From: Myxococcaceae bacterium
Lineage (GTDB): Bacteria; Myxococcota; Myxococcia; Myxococcales; Myxococcaceae
Assembly (NCBI GenBank): GCA_020247085.1
Contig: JADCJJ010000075.1
Coordinates: 1 to 54,716, forward strand
Reading direction: 5' to 3'
DNA length: 54,716 bases
Positions 33,420 through 41,836 of this stretch are shown here, piece after piece. How positions within the stretch are numbered: position 1 is the stretch's first letter; each line of letters opens with the position of its first letter. The notes under the pieces were generated by a model. That model saw only the letters and a program-made list of their open reading frames with translations, ran no database searches and had not been told where the DNA came from. Made by a program: the position numbers and the translations under genes.

Positions 33420-35054
33420 GTGACGGCACAGAGCCATGAAGCGCGCCGCGCCGAGCTGGTCCGACGGCTCACCGAGCTGGCGCCGAAGAAGAAGCTCGAC
33501 GCGATGCTCGAAGAGGTCGACGGCCGGGCGTTGGTGCGGAGCATCTCCGCCGAAGAGGTGTACTCGGCCATCATCGACGTCGGGCTGGCGGACTCGACCG
33601 AGATCGTCCAGCTGGCGACGCCCGAGCAGTTCCGCGCCTGGGTCGACCTGGCCGCCTGGCAGAAGGACCGCGTCGACGTGCTCGAGGTGCTGCACTGGCT
33701 TCGGGCGGCGCGCGGCGACGACGACGCCGACTTCCTGGCCAAGCTCCAGAAGCTCGACCTCGAGCTCGTCGAGCTGCTCTTCAAGCGGCTGACCCGCATT
33801 CACGATCTGCAAGAGGACCCGGACGTCGACACCGAGGGCGTGCCCGTCGAGACGCCCGAGGGCAAGTTCCTCGTCGAGGTGGTGGCCGAGGGGGTCGACG
33901 AGCACGCGATGCGCCAGCTGGTGAAGGACTTCATGGCGCACAACCCCTTCGAGCTGACGCGCTTCCTCGAGGCCGTACGTTGGGAGCTGCCGACGGAGCT
34001 CGAGGAGACGGCGTTTCAGTTCCGCCAGGCGCGGCTGCAGGACCTGGGCTTCCCCCCGCTCGAGGACGCGCTCAAGGTCTTCGCCTGGAGGGACCCCGAC
34101 AAGGTGACGGTGAGGCCCGCAGCGCCGGGGCTCTCCCGGCCGGGGGAGCGCATCGACTACGTGGCGGCGACGTTCCGGGGGCTCGACGAGGTCGAGCGGC
34201 AGAACCTCGAGGGCGAGGTGCGTTACCTCGTCAACTGCGTGCTGGTGGCCGAGGGGGCCGAGCCGGGCGATCCGCCGGCGCTCCGGAGGCTCAGCGAGCA
34301 GGCGCGGGACACGCTCGAGCTGGGCCTCGAGCTGCTCACCGGGGGCGACCCCGACGGGGCGCCCGAGGTGGTGCGCCAGCGGACGCTCAAGGAGATCTTC
34401 CAGCTCGGCTTCTCGCTCACGCTGAAGGTGAAGCGGCAGGTCGAGCAGCTGTCGCGGGAGCCCGGCAGCCGCTTCGCCGACACCTGGCTGGCGCTGGACG
34501 AGGAGACGGCAGCGCTGCAGGCGCTCCTGCGCCGCCGGCCGCTCAAGGCGCTGAAGGTGCCAGGGGCCGAGCCGGTGACGTTCCGCTCTCGCAAGGAGCT
34601 GGCCGAGGTCGACGGGCTGCTGGCGCGGGTCAGGCACCAGCGGGCGGTCTTCACGGCGCTCCTGGGGCCCTCGCCGGCCGAGGTCATCGCCCGCTTCGGC
34701 GCCAAGCTGTCGGAGCTGACGCCGCAGCGGCTCCTGCTCGCCGTGGTGGCCCGCGCCGAGCTCGACGGCGTCGTCGATGTCGCGCCCTTTCCCGAGCTGC
34801 GGGTGCAGGAGCTCGTGACGCGGCTCTTCGACGAGCAGAATCGGCAGGCGGTGCTGCGGCCGTCGGCGGGCGCCCGGGCCGTCGAGGCGCTCTCGACGAC
34901 GCTGGTCGAGGGCCGCGCCGAGGTCGAGGCGATGGTAGCGCGGGTGCTGGCGGTGCTGCTCGACGACGTCGGGCGCCGGTGGGTCGACGAGGGGCGCGTC
35001 GACCCGAAGCAGGTGGTGGCGCTGCTCATCGCCGGCCAGCCCGTCATCGGATGA
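33420..35054 (+). CDS. DUF6178-family protein
   Basis: The 544-residue protein is read from GTG 33420, because AAGGGG (33407-33412) lies seven bases upstream; ATG 33414 is too close to that site, and GTG 33381 has none. It begins MTAQSHEARRAELVRRLTEL. The helical core contains the family's recurrent stretches (ALVRSISAEEVYSAIIDVGL, DVLEVLHWLRAARGDDD, HNPFELTRFLEAVRWELP). It is soluble, has no signal peptide and is Leu/Glu/Arg-rich throughout. DUF6178 has no known role; I recall it mainly from Myxococcota and Desulfobacterota genomes. Its stop overlaps the start of the next gene (ATGA), so the two are coupled. Confidence 0.8.
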   Translation: MTAQSHEARRAELVRRLTELAPKKKLDAMLEEVDGRALVRSISAEEVYSAIIDVGLADSTEIVQLATPEQFRAWVDLAAWQKDRVDVLEVLHWLRAARGDDDADFLAKLQKLDLELVELLFKRLTRIHDLQEDPDVDTEGVPVETPEGKFLVEVVAEGVDEHAMRQLVKDFMAHNPFELTRFLEAVRWELPTELEETAFQFRQARLQDLGFPPLEDALKVFAWRDPDKVTVRPAAPGLSRPGERIDYVAATFRGLDEVERQNLEGEVRYLVNCVLVAEGAEPGDPPALRRLSEQARDTLELGLELLTGGDPDGAPEVVRQRTLKEIFQLGFSLTLKVKRQVEQLSREPGSRFADTWLALDEETAALQALLRRRPLKALKVPGAEPVTFRSRKELAEVDGLLARVRHQRAVFTALLGPSPAEVIARFGAKLSELTPQRLLLAVVARAELDGVVDVAPFPELRVQELVTRLFDEQNRQAVLRPSAGARAVEALSTTLVEGRAEVEAMVARVLAVLLDDVGRRWVDEGRVDPKQVVALLIAGQPVIG

Positions 35055-36025
35055 CGACGCGGGTCTGGAGCCTGCCGGGGTGGGGCGACCTCGAGCCCGG
35101 GCACTGGCTGACGGCCTGGGAGCGCCTCGACGAGAACGTCGTGAGGGTCGCGCCGCCGCCTGTGGCGGCGCTCGAGGCGTGGCTCGAGCGCCTCGATGCG
35201 TGTCTGGCTCCGGGAGTGCCTTGCGTCTTGGTGGGGTACGGGCCGGGCGCGCTCCTGGCCGTCCACGCGGCGGCGCGCCCCGCGGCGCGCGCGGTGGTGG
35301 GGGCGCTGCTGGTCGCGCCATCGGAAGGCGCTCGGCCCGGGGCCGGGGCGCCGATGCCGCTGGCGCCGCTGCCCTTCCCGTCGGTGCTGGTGCACGCGGT
35401 GGACGATGCGCGCTTGCCGGTGACGCGGGCCGAGGCCTGGGCGCAGGCCTTCGGGAGCGAGCGGGTCGAGCTGCCCGAGGGCGGCTGCCTCGACGCCGCG
35501 GCTGGGCTGGGCACGTGGCCCGCGGGCTTCGAGCGGCTGCGCCAGTTGCGGGCGCGCGCGCCGTTTCGGCCCTCGCCGCGCCTCGAGACCGACTCCGAGC
35601 TCATCGCCCAGGGGCCGCTGTCTCAGCTGCGGCTGATGGACGAGGCGAGGTACCCGTGGGCGCTCCTGGTGCCGAGGGTGAGCGCCGCGGAGGACGCGCG
35701 ACACCTGACGGCAAACCAGCGTCTACAGCTCGAGGCCGAGACGCACGCGGTGTCTGACGCGCTGGCGCGGGCCTTCGGCGTCGACAAGGTGAACGTGGCG
35801 TCGCTGGGCAACGTGGTGCGGCAGCTGCACGTGCATGTCGTGGGGCGGTCCCTGGGCGACGCGGCCTGGCCGGGGCCCGTCTGGGGGCACTCACCCCGGG
35901 TGTCCGCCAGCCCGGCGCTCGCGGCCCAGCGGCGGGGCCGGCTCCTCGAGGCGCTCGGCGAGAGTGGTGGCTTCACGGCCGTCGCGCCAGCCGCAGGCCG
36001 GGCTGAAGGGCGTCGCCAGAGGTGA
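35051..36025 (+). CDS. RBBP9/YdeN-like alpha/beta hydrolase (degenerate) fused to a HIT domain
   Basis: The 324-residue protein starts at the ATG overlapping the DUF6178 stop. Residues 1-170 follow the RBBP9/YdeN serine-hydrolase plan: LPGWGDLEPGHWLTAWERL, the nucleophile elbow, an Asp pair at 118-119 (AVDDARLPV), and GLGTWPAGFERLRQL. The elbow reads GYGPG (62-66), so the Ser is Gly64. The usual GGHxN box reads GGCLD, so the His is Cys146. That domain should not hydrolyse esters. Residues 175-290 are a HIT domain of the Ap4A-hydrolase/FHIT sort: LMDEARYPWALLVPR, DKVNVASLGNVVRQLHVHVV and AAWPGPVWG. The nucleotide-site histidines His260 and His262 are kept; the outer one is Gln258, as in several subfamilies. 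The fusion is unusual. Confidence 0.85.
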   Translation: MTTRVWSLPGWGDLEPGHWLTAWERLDENVVRVAPPPVAALEAWLERLDACLAPGVPCVLVGYGPGALLAVHAAARPAARAVVGALLVAPSEGARPGAGAPMPLAPLPFPSVLVHAVDDARLPVTRAEAWAQAFGSERVELPEGGCLDAAAGLGTWPAGFERLRQLRARAPFRPSPRLETDSELIAQGPLSQLRLMDEARYPWALLVPRVSAAEDARHLTANQRLQLEAETHAVSDALARAFGVDKVNVASLGNVVRQLHVHVVGRSLGDAAWPGPVWGHSPRVSASPALAAQRRGRLLEALGESGGFTAVAPAAGRAEGRRQR

Positions 36026-36209
36026 AGGCGGCGGCTTCGCCCGGCGGGCTCCGGGCCCGTGCGCGAGTCGAGGAGGCGCGCCAAGGGGTGAGGCGACTGG
36101 CGAACCCGTGCTGCGCGCGGCCGCCCTGTCGCGTGGCGGCTGGAGGCGCCCGCGGCGAGCGCCGTTCACCTGACGAGCTCGGTCGACCGACGGGCGTCGA
36201 GGGCCCGCG

Positions 36210-37265
36210 TCACCCGGCGTCGCGGCCGACGGCGTCAGCCAGGCGCGCCAGCCCGGCCTCGGCGAGCCGTGCCTCGAGCCGGTCGAGGATCCGCCGGGGC
36301 AGGCCGGGCCCGCCGTAGATGAAGCCGGTGTAGAGCTGCACGAGCGACGCGCCGGCGGAGATCTTCGCGAAGGCGTCGTCTCCGTCGAAGACGCCGCCCA
36401 CGCCGACCAGGGGCAGCTTGCCCTCGGCGCGCCGGAACGCCCTTCGCAGCACCTCGGTGGAGCGCTCGAACACCGGCCGCCCCGACAGCCCGCCGGCCTC
36501 CTTCGCGAGCGGGTGCTCGAAGGGGCGGGCGATGGTGGTGTTGGTGCAGATGAGGCCGGTGATGTTCGTCGAGCGGGCGACGTCGACGGCGGCGTCGACG
36601 GCCTCGTCGGTGAGGTCCGGGGCGACCTTGAGGAACAGGGGCCGCGTCGGGAGCTTCGCCCGCACCGCCGAGAGGATGGCGAAGAGCGCCTCGGGCTCCT
36701 GCAGCGCGCGCAGGTTCGGCGTGTTGGGCGAAGACAGGTTCACCACCACGTAGTCGCCGAGGGGCCCCACCGTCTCGGCGCAGGCCGCGTAGTCGTCGAC
36801 GGCGCGCTCGTTGGGGGTGTCCTTGTTCTTGCCGATGTTGACCCCGACGGGCCCGGGCCGCCACGGGAGCGCCTCGAGGCGAGCCTTCATCGCCGCCATG
36901 CCCTCGTTGTTGAAGCCAAGGCGGTTGATGAGCGCGGTGTGCTCGGGCAGGCGGAAGAGGCGCGGCAGCGGGTTCCCCGACTGGGGGCGCGGCGTGACGG
37001 TGCCAACCTCGACGAAGCCGAAGCCGAGGCCGAAGAGGCCCACCAGCGCCTCGGCGTTCTTGTCGAGCCCGGCCGCCAGCCCGACGGGGTTGGGAAACGA
37101 GAGCCCCGCCACCGTCATCGCCAGCGATGGCCGTTCGGCGCGCGCGTTCGACCGCCACGCCTTCGCCATGGCCACCGGCATCGCCTTGAGGCCCGCCATG
37201 CCGACGTGGTGGGCCTTCTCGGCATCGAGGTTGAAGAGGACCGGCCTGACGAGGGTCTCGTACAC
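36210..37265 (-). CDS. pyrD: Dihydroorotate dehydrogenase (class 2, membrane-associated)
   Basis: The 351-residue protein is read from GTG 37265 (MYETLVRPVLFNLDAEKAHH), eight bases after the adenosine-deaminase stop and with GGAG about nine bases upstream; the longer start at 37310 overlaps that gene. It has the FMN-site AAGLDKNAEALVGLFGLGF, TPRPQSGNPLPRLFRLP, the catalytic Ser in VVVNLSSPNTPNLR, and the FMN-phosphate loop VGVGGVFDGDDAFAKI. The N-terminal helix pair and the catalytic Ser mark class 2, which passes electrons from dihydroorotate to quinones. It lies at the membrane and makes orotate for pyrimidines. The convergent hydrolase-HIT gene is 184 bp away, with no gene between. Confidence 0.95.
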   Translation of the reverse strand: MYETLVRPVLFNLDAEKAHHVGMAGLKAMPVAMAKAWRSNARAERPSLAMTVAGLSFPNPVGLAAGLDKNAEALVGLFGLGFGFVEVGTVTPRPQSGNPLPRLFRLPEHTALINRLGFNNEGMAAMKARLEALPWRPGPVGVNIGKNKDTPNERAVDDYAACAETVGPLGDYVVVNLSSPNTPNLRALQEPEALFAILSAVRAKLPTRPLFLKVAPDLTDEAVDAAVDVARSTNITGLICTNTTIARPFEHPLAKEAGGLSGRPVFERSTEVLRRAFRRAEGKLPLVGVGGVFDGDDAFAKISAGASLVQLYTGFIYGGPGLPRRILDRLEARLAEAGLARLADAVGRDAG

Positions 37266-37273
37266 GGCGCGGC

Positions 37274-38287
37274 TCAGCTCCGCTGGATGAAGGAGTACTC
37301 CTTCGCCCACGCGAGCGTCTGGTTCACCTGCTCCGAGGTCAAGATGCGGTTGTTCTCGACGATCTCGATCTCGCGGCGCATGTCGGTGTTCAACAGGTAC
37401 GGGCCGTCGGTGTTGATGGTGATCTTCACCCCCCGGTCCCAGAAGGTGCGGATGATGTGCTCGAGCTCCTTGATGCCGTCGACGGCCTTGGTCTGCAGGT
37501 TCGAGGTGGGGCAGATCTCGAGCACGACGTCGCGCTCCTTGAGCAGCGCCATCGCGGCCTCGTCGTAGGCGGCGCGAATGCCGTGGCCGATGCGCTGGGG
37601 CTTGAGCTTCTCGATGACGGCCACGACACCCTCGGCGCCGGTGCCGCGCGTCTCGCCGGTGTGCACCGTGGCCTTGAGGCCCGCCTTGCGCGCGCGCTCG
37701 AACAGGTCCTCGTACTGGGCCACCACCTCGGGCTTGAGCTCGAGCGCGTTCGACTCGGTGCCCGCGAGGTCGATGCCCAGCACGCCGCGGTGCCGGTACT
37801 TGATGGCCTTGTCGACGATGATGCTGTTGAGCCGGTGGTCGAACTCGCGCGCCAGGCAGAAGATGAGGCAGGCCTTCACGTTGTACTCGAGCATCGCCTG
37901 GTCCATGCCGCGAATGGCAGCGTGGATGATGTGGTCGAGGTCGAGCTCGGAGTGCAGGTTGCGCTTCATCGGGTTGAAGCGCAGCTCGATCTGCGTCACC
38001 CGCGACGAGCGGTACTCCTTGCCGATCACCTCGTAGACCGAGCGCTCGATGGCCATCGGCGAGCTCTGAATCTTCTCGGTCCAGGTGTGCATGATCTTCA
38101 GGTACTCGTCGAGGCTCGCCACCTTGTCCGGGCTGGCGGTGATGAGGTCGACGAACTCGAAGTACGACTTGACCGGAAGCTTGAAGCCCTGCTGGTGCGC
38201 GATGGCCCAGAGGATGTGGGGCGCGACCGCGCCGCCGACATGGATGTGAAGGTCGATCAGGTCTCTCGTCATGGCTTTCTGTGCCAT
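37274..38287 (-). CDS. Adenosine deaminase-family protein with atypical active-site residues
   Basis: The 337-residue protein starts at the ATG at 38287 (MAQKAMTRDLIDLHIHVGGA); a later ATG at 38272 is possible. It has the metal-dependent deaminase fold: His14 and His16 in DLHIHVGG, the third His with the general acid in ATVHTGETRGTG, RIGHGIRAAYDEAAM, and LEICPTSNLQT. Zinc ligands and catalytic Glu are kept. Two pocket positions differ: HLHLDG reads HIHVGG, and the NTDDP motif that ends the active site reads NTDGP, so the second Asp, which contacts the purine, is Gly. The enzyme may use a different substrate (for instance a modified adenosine or a futalosine-like compound). It is divergent from the EF-hand gene and co-directional with pyrD. 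Confidence 0.85.
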   Translation of the reverse strand: MAQKAMTRDLIDLHIHVGGAVAPHILWAIAHQQGFKLPVKSYFEFVDLITASPDKVASLDEYLKIMHTWTEKIQSSPMAIERSVYEVIGKEYRSSRVTQIELRFNPMKRNLHSELDLDHIIHAAIRGMDQAMLEYNVKACLIFCLAREFDHRLNSIIVDKAIKYRHRGVLGIDLAGTESNALELKPEVVAQYEDLFERARKAGLKATVHTGETRGTGAEGVVAVIEKLKPQRIGHGIRAAYDEAAMALLKERDVVLEICPTSNLQTKAVDGIKELEHIIRTFWDRGVKITINTDGPYLLNTDMRREIEIVENNRILTSEQVNQTLAWAKEYSFIQRS

Positions 38288-38338
38288 AGACGAACGGGTT
38301 AGGAAAGCCTGACGCCGCTGAGGCGCTGGAGGGACGAC

Positions 38339-38749
38339 ATGGCAGCGAAGAAGGCAGCTCGGAAGGTCGTGAAGCCGACGAAGGCCCGGAAGGTGACGAA
38401 GGTGCAGTCGACGAGGGAGAAGGCGAGCGCCCGGGCGTCGAAGCGGGCCCCGGCGAAGAAGCCCGCGGGGAAGCGGGCCGCCACGCCGGCGCGTCGGCCG
38501 CCGAGGCACCCGACGGTTCGCCACGCGGAGCGCGACGACGCGGCGCACGACGAGGTCTTCGAGATCTTCAAGACGTACGATCGTGACGGCTCCGGGAGCA
38601 TCGACCGGGGTGAGCTGGCGCGGCTGCTCGAGGCGTTGGGGCAGCAGCCGACCGACACCGAGCTGTCGATCGCTCTCGACGCCGTCGACGCGAACCGCTC
38701 GGGGAAGATCTCATGGAGCGAGTTCAAGGCCTGGTGGTCGAGCCGCTGA
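38339..38749 (+). CDS. Histone H1-like basic tail fused to a two-EF-hand domain
   Basis: The 136-residue protein is read from the ATG at 38339. Residues 1-66 are almost all Lys, Ala, Arg and Pro (AAKKAARKVVKPTKARKV, KRAPAKKPAGKRAATPARRP), like bacterial H1/HC1-type DNA-binding tails. Residues 70-136 are a calmodulin-like pair of EF-hands: Asp81-x-Asp83-x-Ser85-x-Ser87 with Glu92 in TYDRDGSGSIDRGEL, and Asp117-x-Asn119-x-Ser121-x-Lys123 with Glu128 in AVDANRSGKISWSEF. Both loops keep calcium-binding positions, although the second has Lys at the -y position, so it may be weaker. The protein has no signal peptide and is cytosolic. It could sense calcium while bound to DNA or RNA. It is divergent from the deaminase gene (51 bp). 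Confidence 0.88.
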   Translation: MAAKKAARKVVKPTKARKVTKVQSTREKASARASKRAPAKKPAGKRAATPARRPPRHPTVRHAERDDAAHDEVFEIFKTYDRDGSGSIDRGELARLLEALGQQPTDTELSIALDAVDANRSGKISWSEFKAWWSSR

Positions 38750-38752
38750 GCG

Positions 38753-39577
38753 TCACAGCCCGCGGAGCTGCTTGAGGGCCTCCCAGGCCTCCTTGACGGC
38801 GCGGAAGCGGGCGGCGGCGGCCTCGGCTTCGGCGGGGCCGAGCGTGGCGACGCGGTCGGGGTGGTTCTCGGCGGCGAGCCGGCGAAAGGCCGCGCGCACG
38901 TCGTCGTCCGACGCGGCCGCGGTGAGGCCGAGCGTCTGGTAGTGCGCCTCGCCCGAGCCGAAGAGCTCGCCCGTCACCGTGAGCAGCTGCTCGTCGGACA
39001 GGTTGAAGTGCTGCACCACCCGCTTGAGCACGTCCTGCTCGGCGCGGCCCATCGGGCCGTCGGCCAGCACCACCTCGTACATCGCGCGCAGCACCGCTGG
39101 GCGCAGGGCCGGCGTGATGGCGCTCCGGTTCGCCCTCACGAGGGCCTCGACGTCCTGGGGGGGCCGGCCGAGGGCCGCCTTGAGCCCCACGCGCACCGCG
39201 TCGAGCGCGGCCTCGTCGAAGCCCTGGCGCTCGAAGAAGGCCCGCACCGCCCGCACCTCGTCGGACCGCACCTCTCCGTCGGCGCGGGCGACCTCGATGA
39301 ACAGCGGCGTCAGCGCGTCGGTGAGCGCGGCGTCGTCGGGGTTCACGGGCTGGCGGCGGTGCGCGCGGTCGCTCTGGCGCCGACCGGTCCCGCGCGGGCC
39401 GTCGCCTCCGAGCCCCGCGCCCGGCGCTCTCGGGCGAGGGCCGGCCGCGTCGCGATCGAAGAAGAGGTGGCCCAGCAGCCCGCCGGTCAGCGCGCAGGCG
39501 AAGACGACGAGCAGCGGGCCCTCGAGCAGCATCGCCAGGCATCCGCCGATGCCGGCGCCGAGCAGCTTTCCCAACAC
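38753..39577 (-). CDS. DjlA-like membrane-anchored protein with TerB and J domains
   Basis: The 274-residue protein is read from GTG 39577, which yields MLGKLLGAGIGGCLAMLLEG, a DjlA-like membrane start; a TTG at 39619 would overlap the transporter gene. After the membrane helix and a basic linker, a TerB-like helical domain runs at about residues 85-190 (TDALTPLFIEVARADGEVRS, LRAMYEVVLADGPMGRAEQD). The C-terminal J domain is AHYQTLGLTAAASDDDVRAA with HPD in AAENHPDRVATLG. DjlA proteins are inner-membrane co-chaperones that activate Hsp70 in envelope stress. It follows the transporter gene by 25 bp and ends 3 bp from the end of the convergent EF-hand gene. Confidence 0.85.
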   Translation of the reverse strand: MLGKLLGAGIGGCLAMLLEGPLLVVFACALTGGLLGHLFFDRDAAGPRPRAPGAGLGGDGPRGTGRRQSDRAHRRQPVNPDDAALTDALTPLFIEVARADGEVRSDEVRAVRAFFERQGFDEAALDAVRVGLKAALGRPPQDVEALVRANRSAITPALRPAVLRAMYEVVLADGPMGRAEQDVLKRVVQHFNLSDEQLLTVTGELFGSGEAHYQTLGLTAAASDDDVRAAFRRLAAENHPDRVATLGPAEAEAAAARFRAVKEAWEALKQLRGL

Positions 39578-39602
39578 GCGCTCGAGGGTAGCCCGGAGGC
39601 CC

Positions 39603-41471
39603 TCACTTCGCGCGGCCAAGAGACAGCAGGCCGACGAGACCGGTCCCGAGCGCGGCGATGGAGTCTCCGGCGATGAGGCCGCCGCCGACGAGCGACGTCA
39701 TCGACATGTCGTCGGGCAGGGCCTCGCCCTCCTTCGGCGGGGGCGCGGAGCGCTTCGTCCACCAGTTGACGAAGGACGACGCCGCGCCGCCGGCGGCGAA
39801 CCACGCGCTGGTGGGCAGGCTGACGAACCCCGCGAACGACGACGCGTACGGCGAGGGCACCAGCGCGCAGTCGAACACGAGGTCGAAGCCGGCCCCGAGC
39901 GTCGTCTTCGCCCACGCCCGGTAGCCCTCGTGCTGCTTCACCACCTTGCGGATGAGCTCGATCACCAGCCCGATGCCAAACCCCACCAACATCGCCGGAA
40001 TCTGGAACGCCTTCGGCTGGGTGATGCTGCGCACGGCCCCGGCGATCTTCAGCGTCATCGCGCTCTGCCACTGGCCCGAGCCGCCGCCGTCGACCTTCAG
40101 CTCCGGGTAGGCCGTCATGAAGAGCTTCGCCATATAGACGGACAGCACCGCACCCAGGAGCACGCCGATGACCTGGTAGCGGAACTGGTGGGTGCGGTTG
40201 GTGCCCAGCCGCCAGCCGGTCGAGCGGTCCTGCTGCATGTCGCCGCCGATGGCCGTCACCACGAAGACGATGCTGGCCGCGATGAGGCCCTCGACCGGTG
40301 CCTTGAGGCCCAAAAGCGCCATCAGCACCACGCTCACCACGAAGGCCGACGAGATGGGGTTCGAGTCGGTGATACCGAACGAGATGCCGTTGACGAGCAT
40401 CATGGCGAACGACAGCGCCAGGCCCAGCACGACCCAGTGCGGCGAGACGTCGAGCAGGCCGATCGACACGAAGGCGACCATGCCGCCCCAGAAGCCGAGC
40501 CACAGGAGCAGCCGCGTGGTGTTGGTGCGCTTCCACGCCTCACCCTCGGGGGCGGGCGGCGGGCCCTCGGCGGCGGCCCGGCGCAGGCGGCCCACGGCCT
40601 GCTTCAGGATGAGGGCGATGTCGACGACGGCCGCGCCCATGATGGTGCCGAGCGCGACGAGGAAGGCGAACTTGCGGAAGGGCTCAGTGGGGCCGAGCCA
40701 GCCGGCGTCGCGCAGCCCTGGCGTCAGCGCGTCCCACCCCAGCCCGTAGACGATGGCCGGCACGGTGACCCGCGCCCCGAGGATGATGCCGGCGCCGACG
40801 GTCGAGACGCTCAGCTCGAGCGAGAGCAGCTTCGCGACGAGGCCGGGCTCGTACGTGCGGCCGGCGGCCACGGCGGTCTCCTTCGAGAGGGTCTCGAGGC
40901 GCCCCAGGTGCTCGAGCCCCAGCGGGAGCACCGTGCCCAGGCCGATGCCCGTGGCGAGCTGGCCGACGCTGCGCTTGAGCAGCCGCACGTCGGTGAGCGC
41001 CCGCAAGATGTTCGCCACCGCGAGGCCCGAGGGGTACGTCAGCTGCAACCGGTCGACGAGCAGCGGGGTGAAGAGCATGCCCACGCCCACGCCGAACATG
41101 CCCACCGACAGGAAGTAGAGGATGAGCTTCCACGCCGGCGGCTCCTCGAGGCCGAGCCACACCATGGCCTGCACGAGCACGCCCATGGCCGCCATCGAGG
41201 CGACCGACGCGGCGGCGGTCTGCATGTAGTTCGCGCCGTGCTTGCCCTCGGGGCCGTAGAAGGAGGTGACGGTCGACCCGAGGATGCCGGCCAGCACCTG
41301 CCCGCATACGAAGAAGCCGAGCGAGAAGTTCATGTAGCTCGCGGTGATGCCGCCCAGGGGGCCCAGCACCAGCACCGCGATGGCGCCGAGGAACACGTAG
41401 AAGCGGGTGGTGCCCAGCGGGAACCATCGGGCAATGAGGCGCGGCGGCGTCGCGGTGGTGTCGGTCGTCAC
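39603..41471 (-). CDS. OPT-family oligopeptide transporter
   Basis: The 622-residue protein is read from GTG 41471, because GAGGGG lies nine bases upstream; earlier in-frame starts would run into non-coding-like sequence. It has many membrane helices in the OPT arrangement: YVFLGAIAVLVLGPLGGITA, SLGFFVCGQVLAGILGST, VVLGLALSFAMMLVNGISFG, and PVEGLIAASIVFVVTAIGGD near the conserved GGDMQQD. A FSLGFF segment and a KHGANYMQTAAASVASMAA stretch also match. OPT proteins take up small peptides or iron-siderophore complexes by proton symport. It is divergent from the DmpA-type gene, with 365 bp between them. DjlA-like lies downstream. Confidence 0.92.
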   Translation of the reverse strand: MTTDTTATPPRLIARWFPLGTTRFYVFLGAIAVLVLGPLGGITASYMNFSLGFFVCGQVLAGILGSTVTSFYGPEGKHGANYMQTAAASVASMAAMGVLVQAMVWLGLEEPPAWKLILYFLSVGMFGVGVGMLFTPLLVDRLQLTYPSGLAVANILRALTDVRLLKRSVGQLATGIGLGTVLPLGLEHLGRLETLSKETAVAAGRTYEPGLVAKLLSLELSVSTVGAGIILGARVTVPAIVYGLGWDALTPGLRDAGWLGPTEPFRKFAFLVALGTIMGAAVVDIALILKQAVGRLRRAAAEGPPPAPEGEAWKRTNTTRLLLWLGFWGGMVAFVSIGLLDVSPHWVVLGLALSFAMMLVNGISFGITDSNPISSAFVVSVVLMALLGLKAPVEGLIAASIVFVVTAIGGDMQQDRSTGWRLGTNRTHQFRYQVIGVLLGAVLSVYMAKLFMTAYPELKVDGGGSGQWQSAMTLKIAGAVRSITQPKAFQIPAMLVGFGIGLVIELIRKVVKQHEGYRAWAKTTLGAGFDLVFDCALVPSPYASSFAGFVSLPTSAWFAAGGAASSFVNWWTKRSAPPPKEGEALPDDMSMTSLVGGGLIAGDSIAALGTGLVGLLSLGRAK

Positions 41472-41836
41472 GGGCGAGAACCCCTCGTCGAAGGCGGAGG
41501 CTTGTAGCGCCAAAGCGGGGCGCGCAGCCAACCGCGCGGGCGGCCATCGCGCCGCGACCTCGCCCGGGCCCCGAGTGGGGCACGCGGCCCGACGACGTGG
41601 CGCTGCCCTGGTGCCCGGCGCTCCTCGGCGCCTCACGTGGCTCGACGGAAACACCGGAGGGCGCTCGCCAGCGCACGCGCCGCGCGGTACAGCGACGGCA
41701 TGGTGCGTGCGGCGGACGCGAGGCGAAGCGGCGGTCAGGCGGCGAGGCGGCCCCCGGCCGCCGGTGAGCGCGGCCGGTCGAGCGAGGGGCCCGAGGCGCC
41801 GCGGGTGGCCCCCGAGGCCGGGAGCCGGGCCCGCCC
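41472..41836. other. Intergenic region, 365 bp, divergent promoters expected
   Basis: This stretch lies between the OPT and DmpA-type genes, which are transcribed away from each other. I see no convincing gene; short open frames (such as 41637-41840) have arginine/alanine-biased content without a domain. A perfect 7-bp hairpin (GGCGGCC at 41746, loop CCC, GGCCGCC at 41756) lies close to the DmpA-type gene. No -35/-10 pair is clear. Confidence 0.4.
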
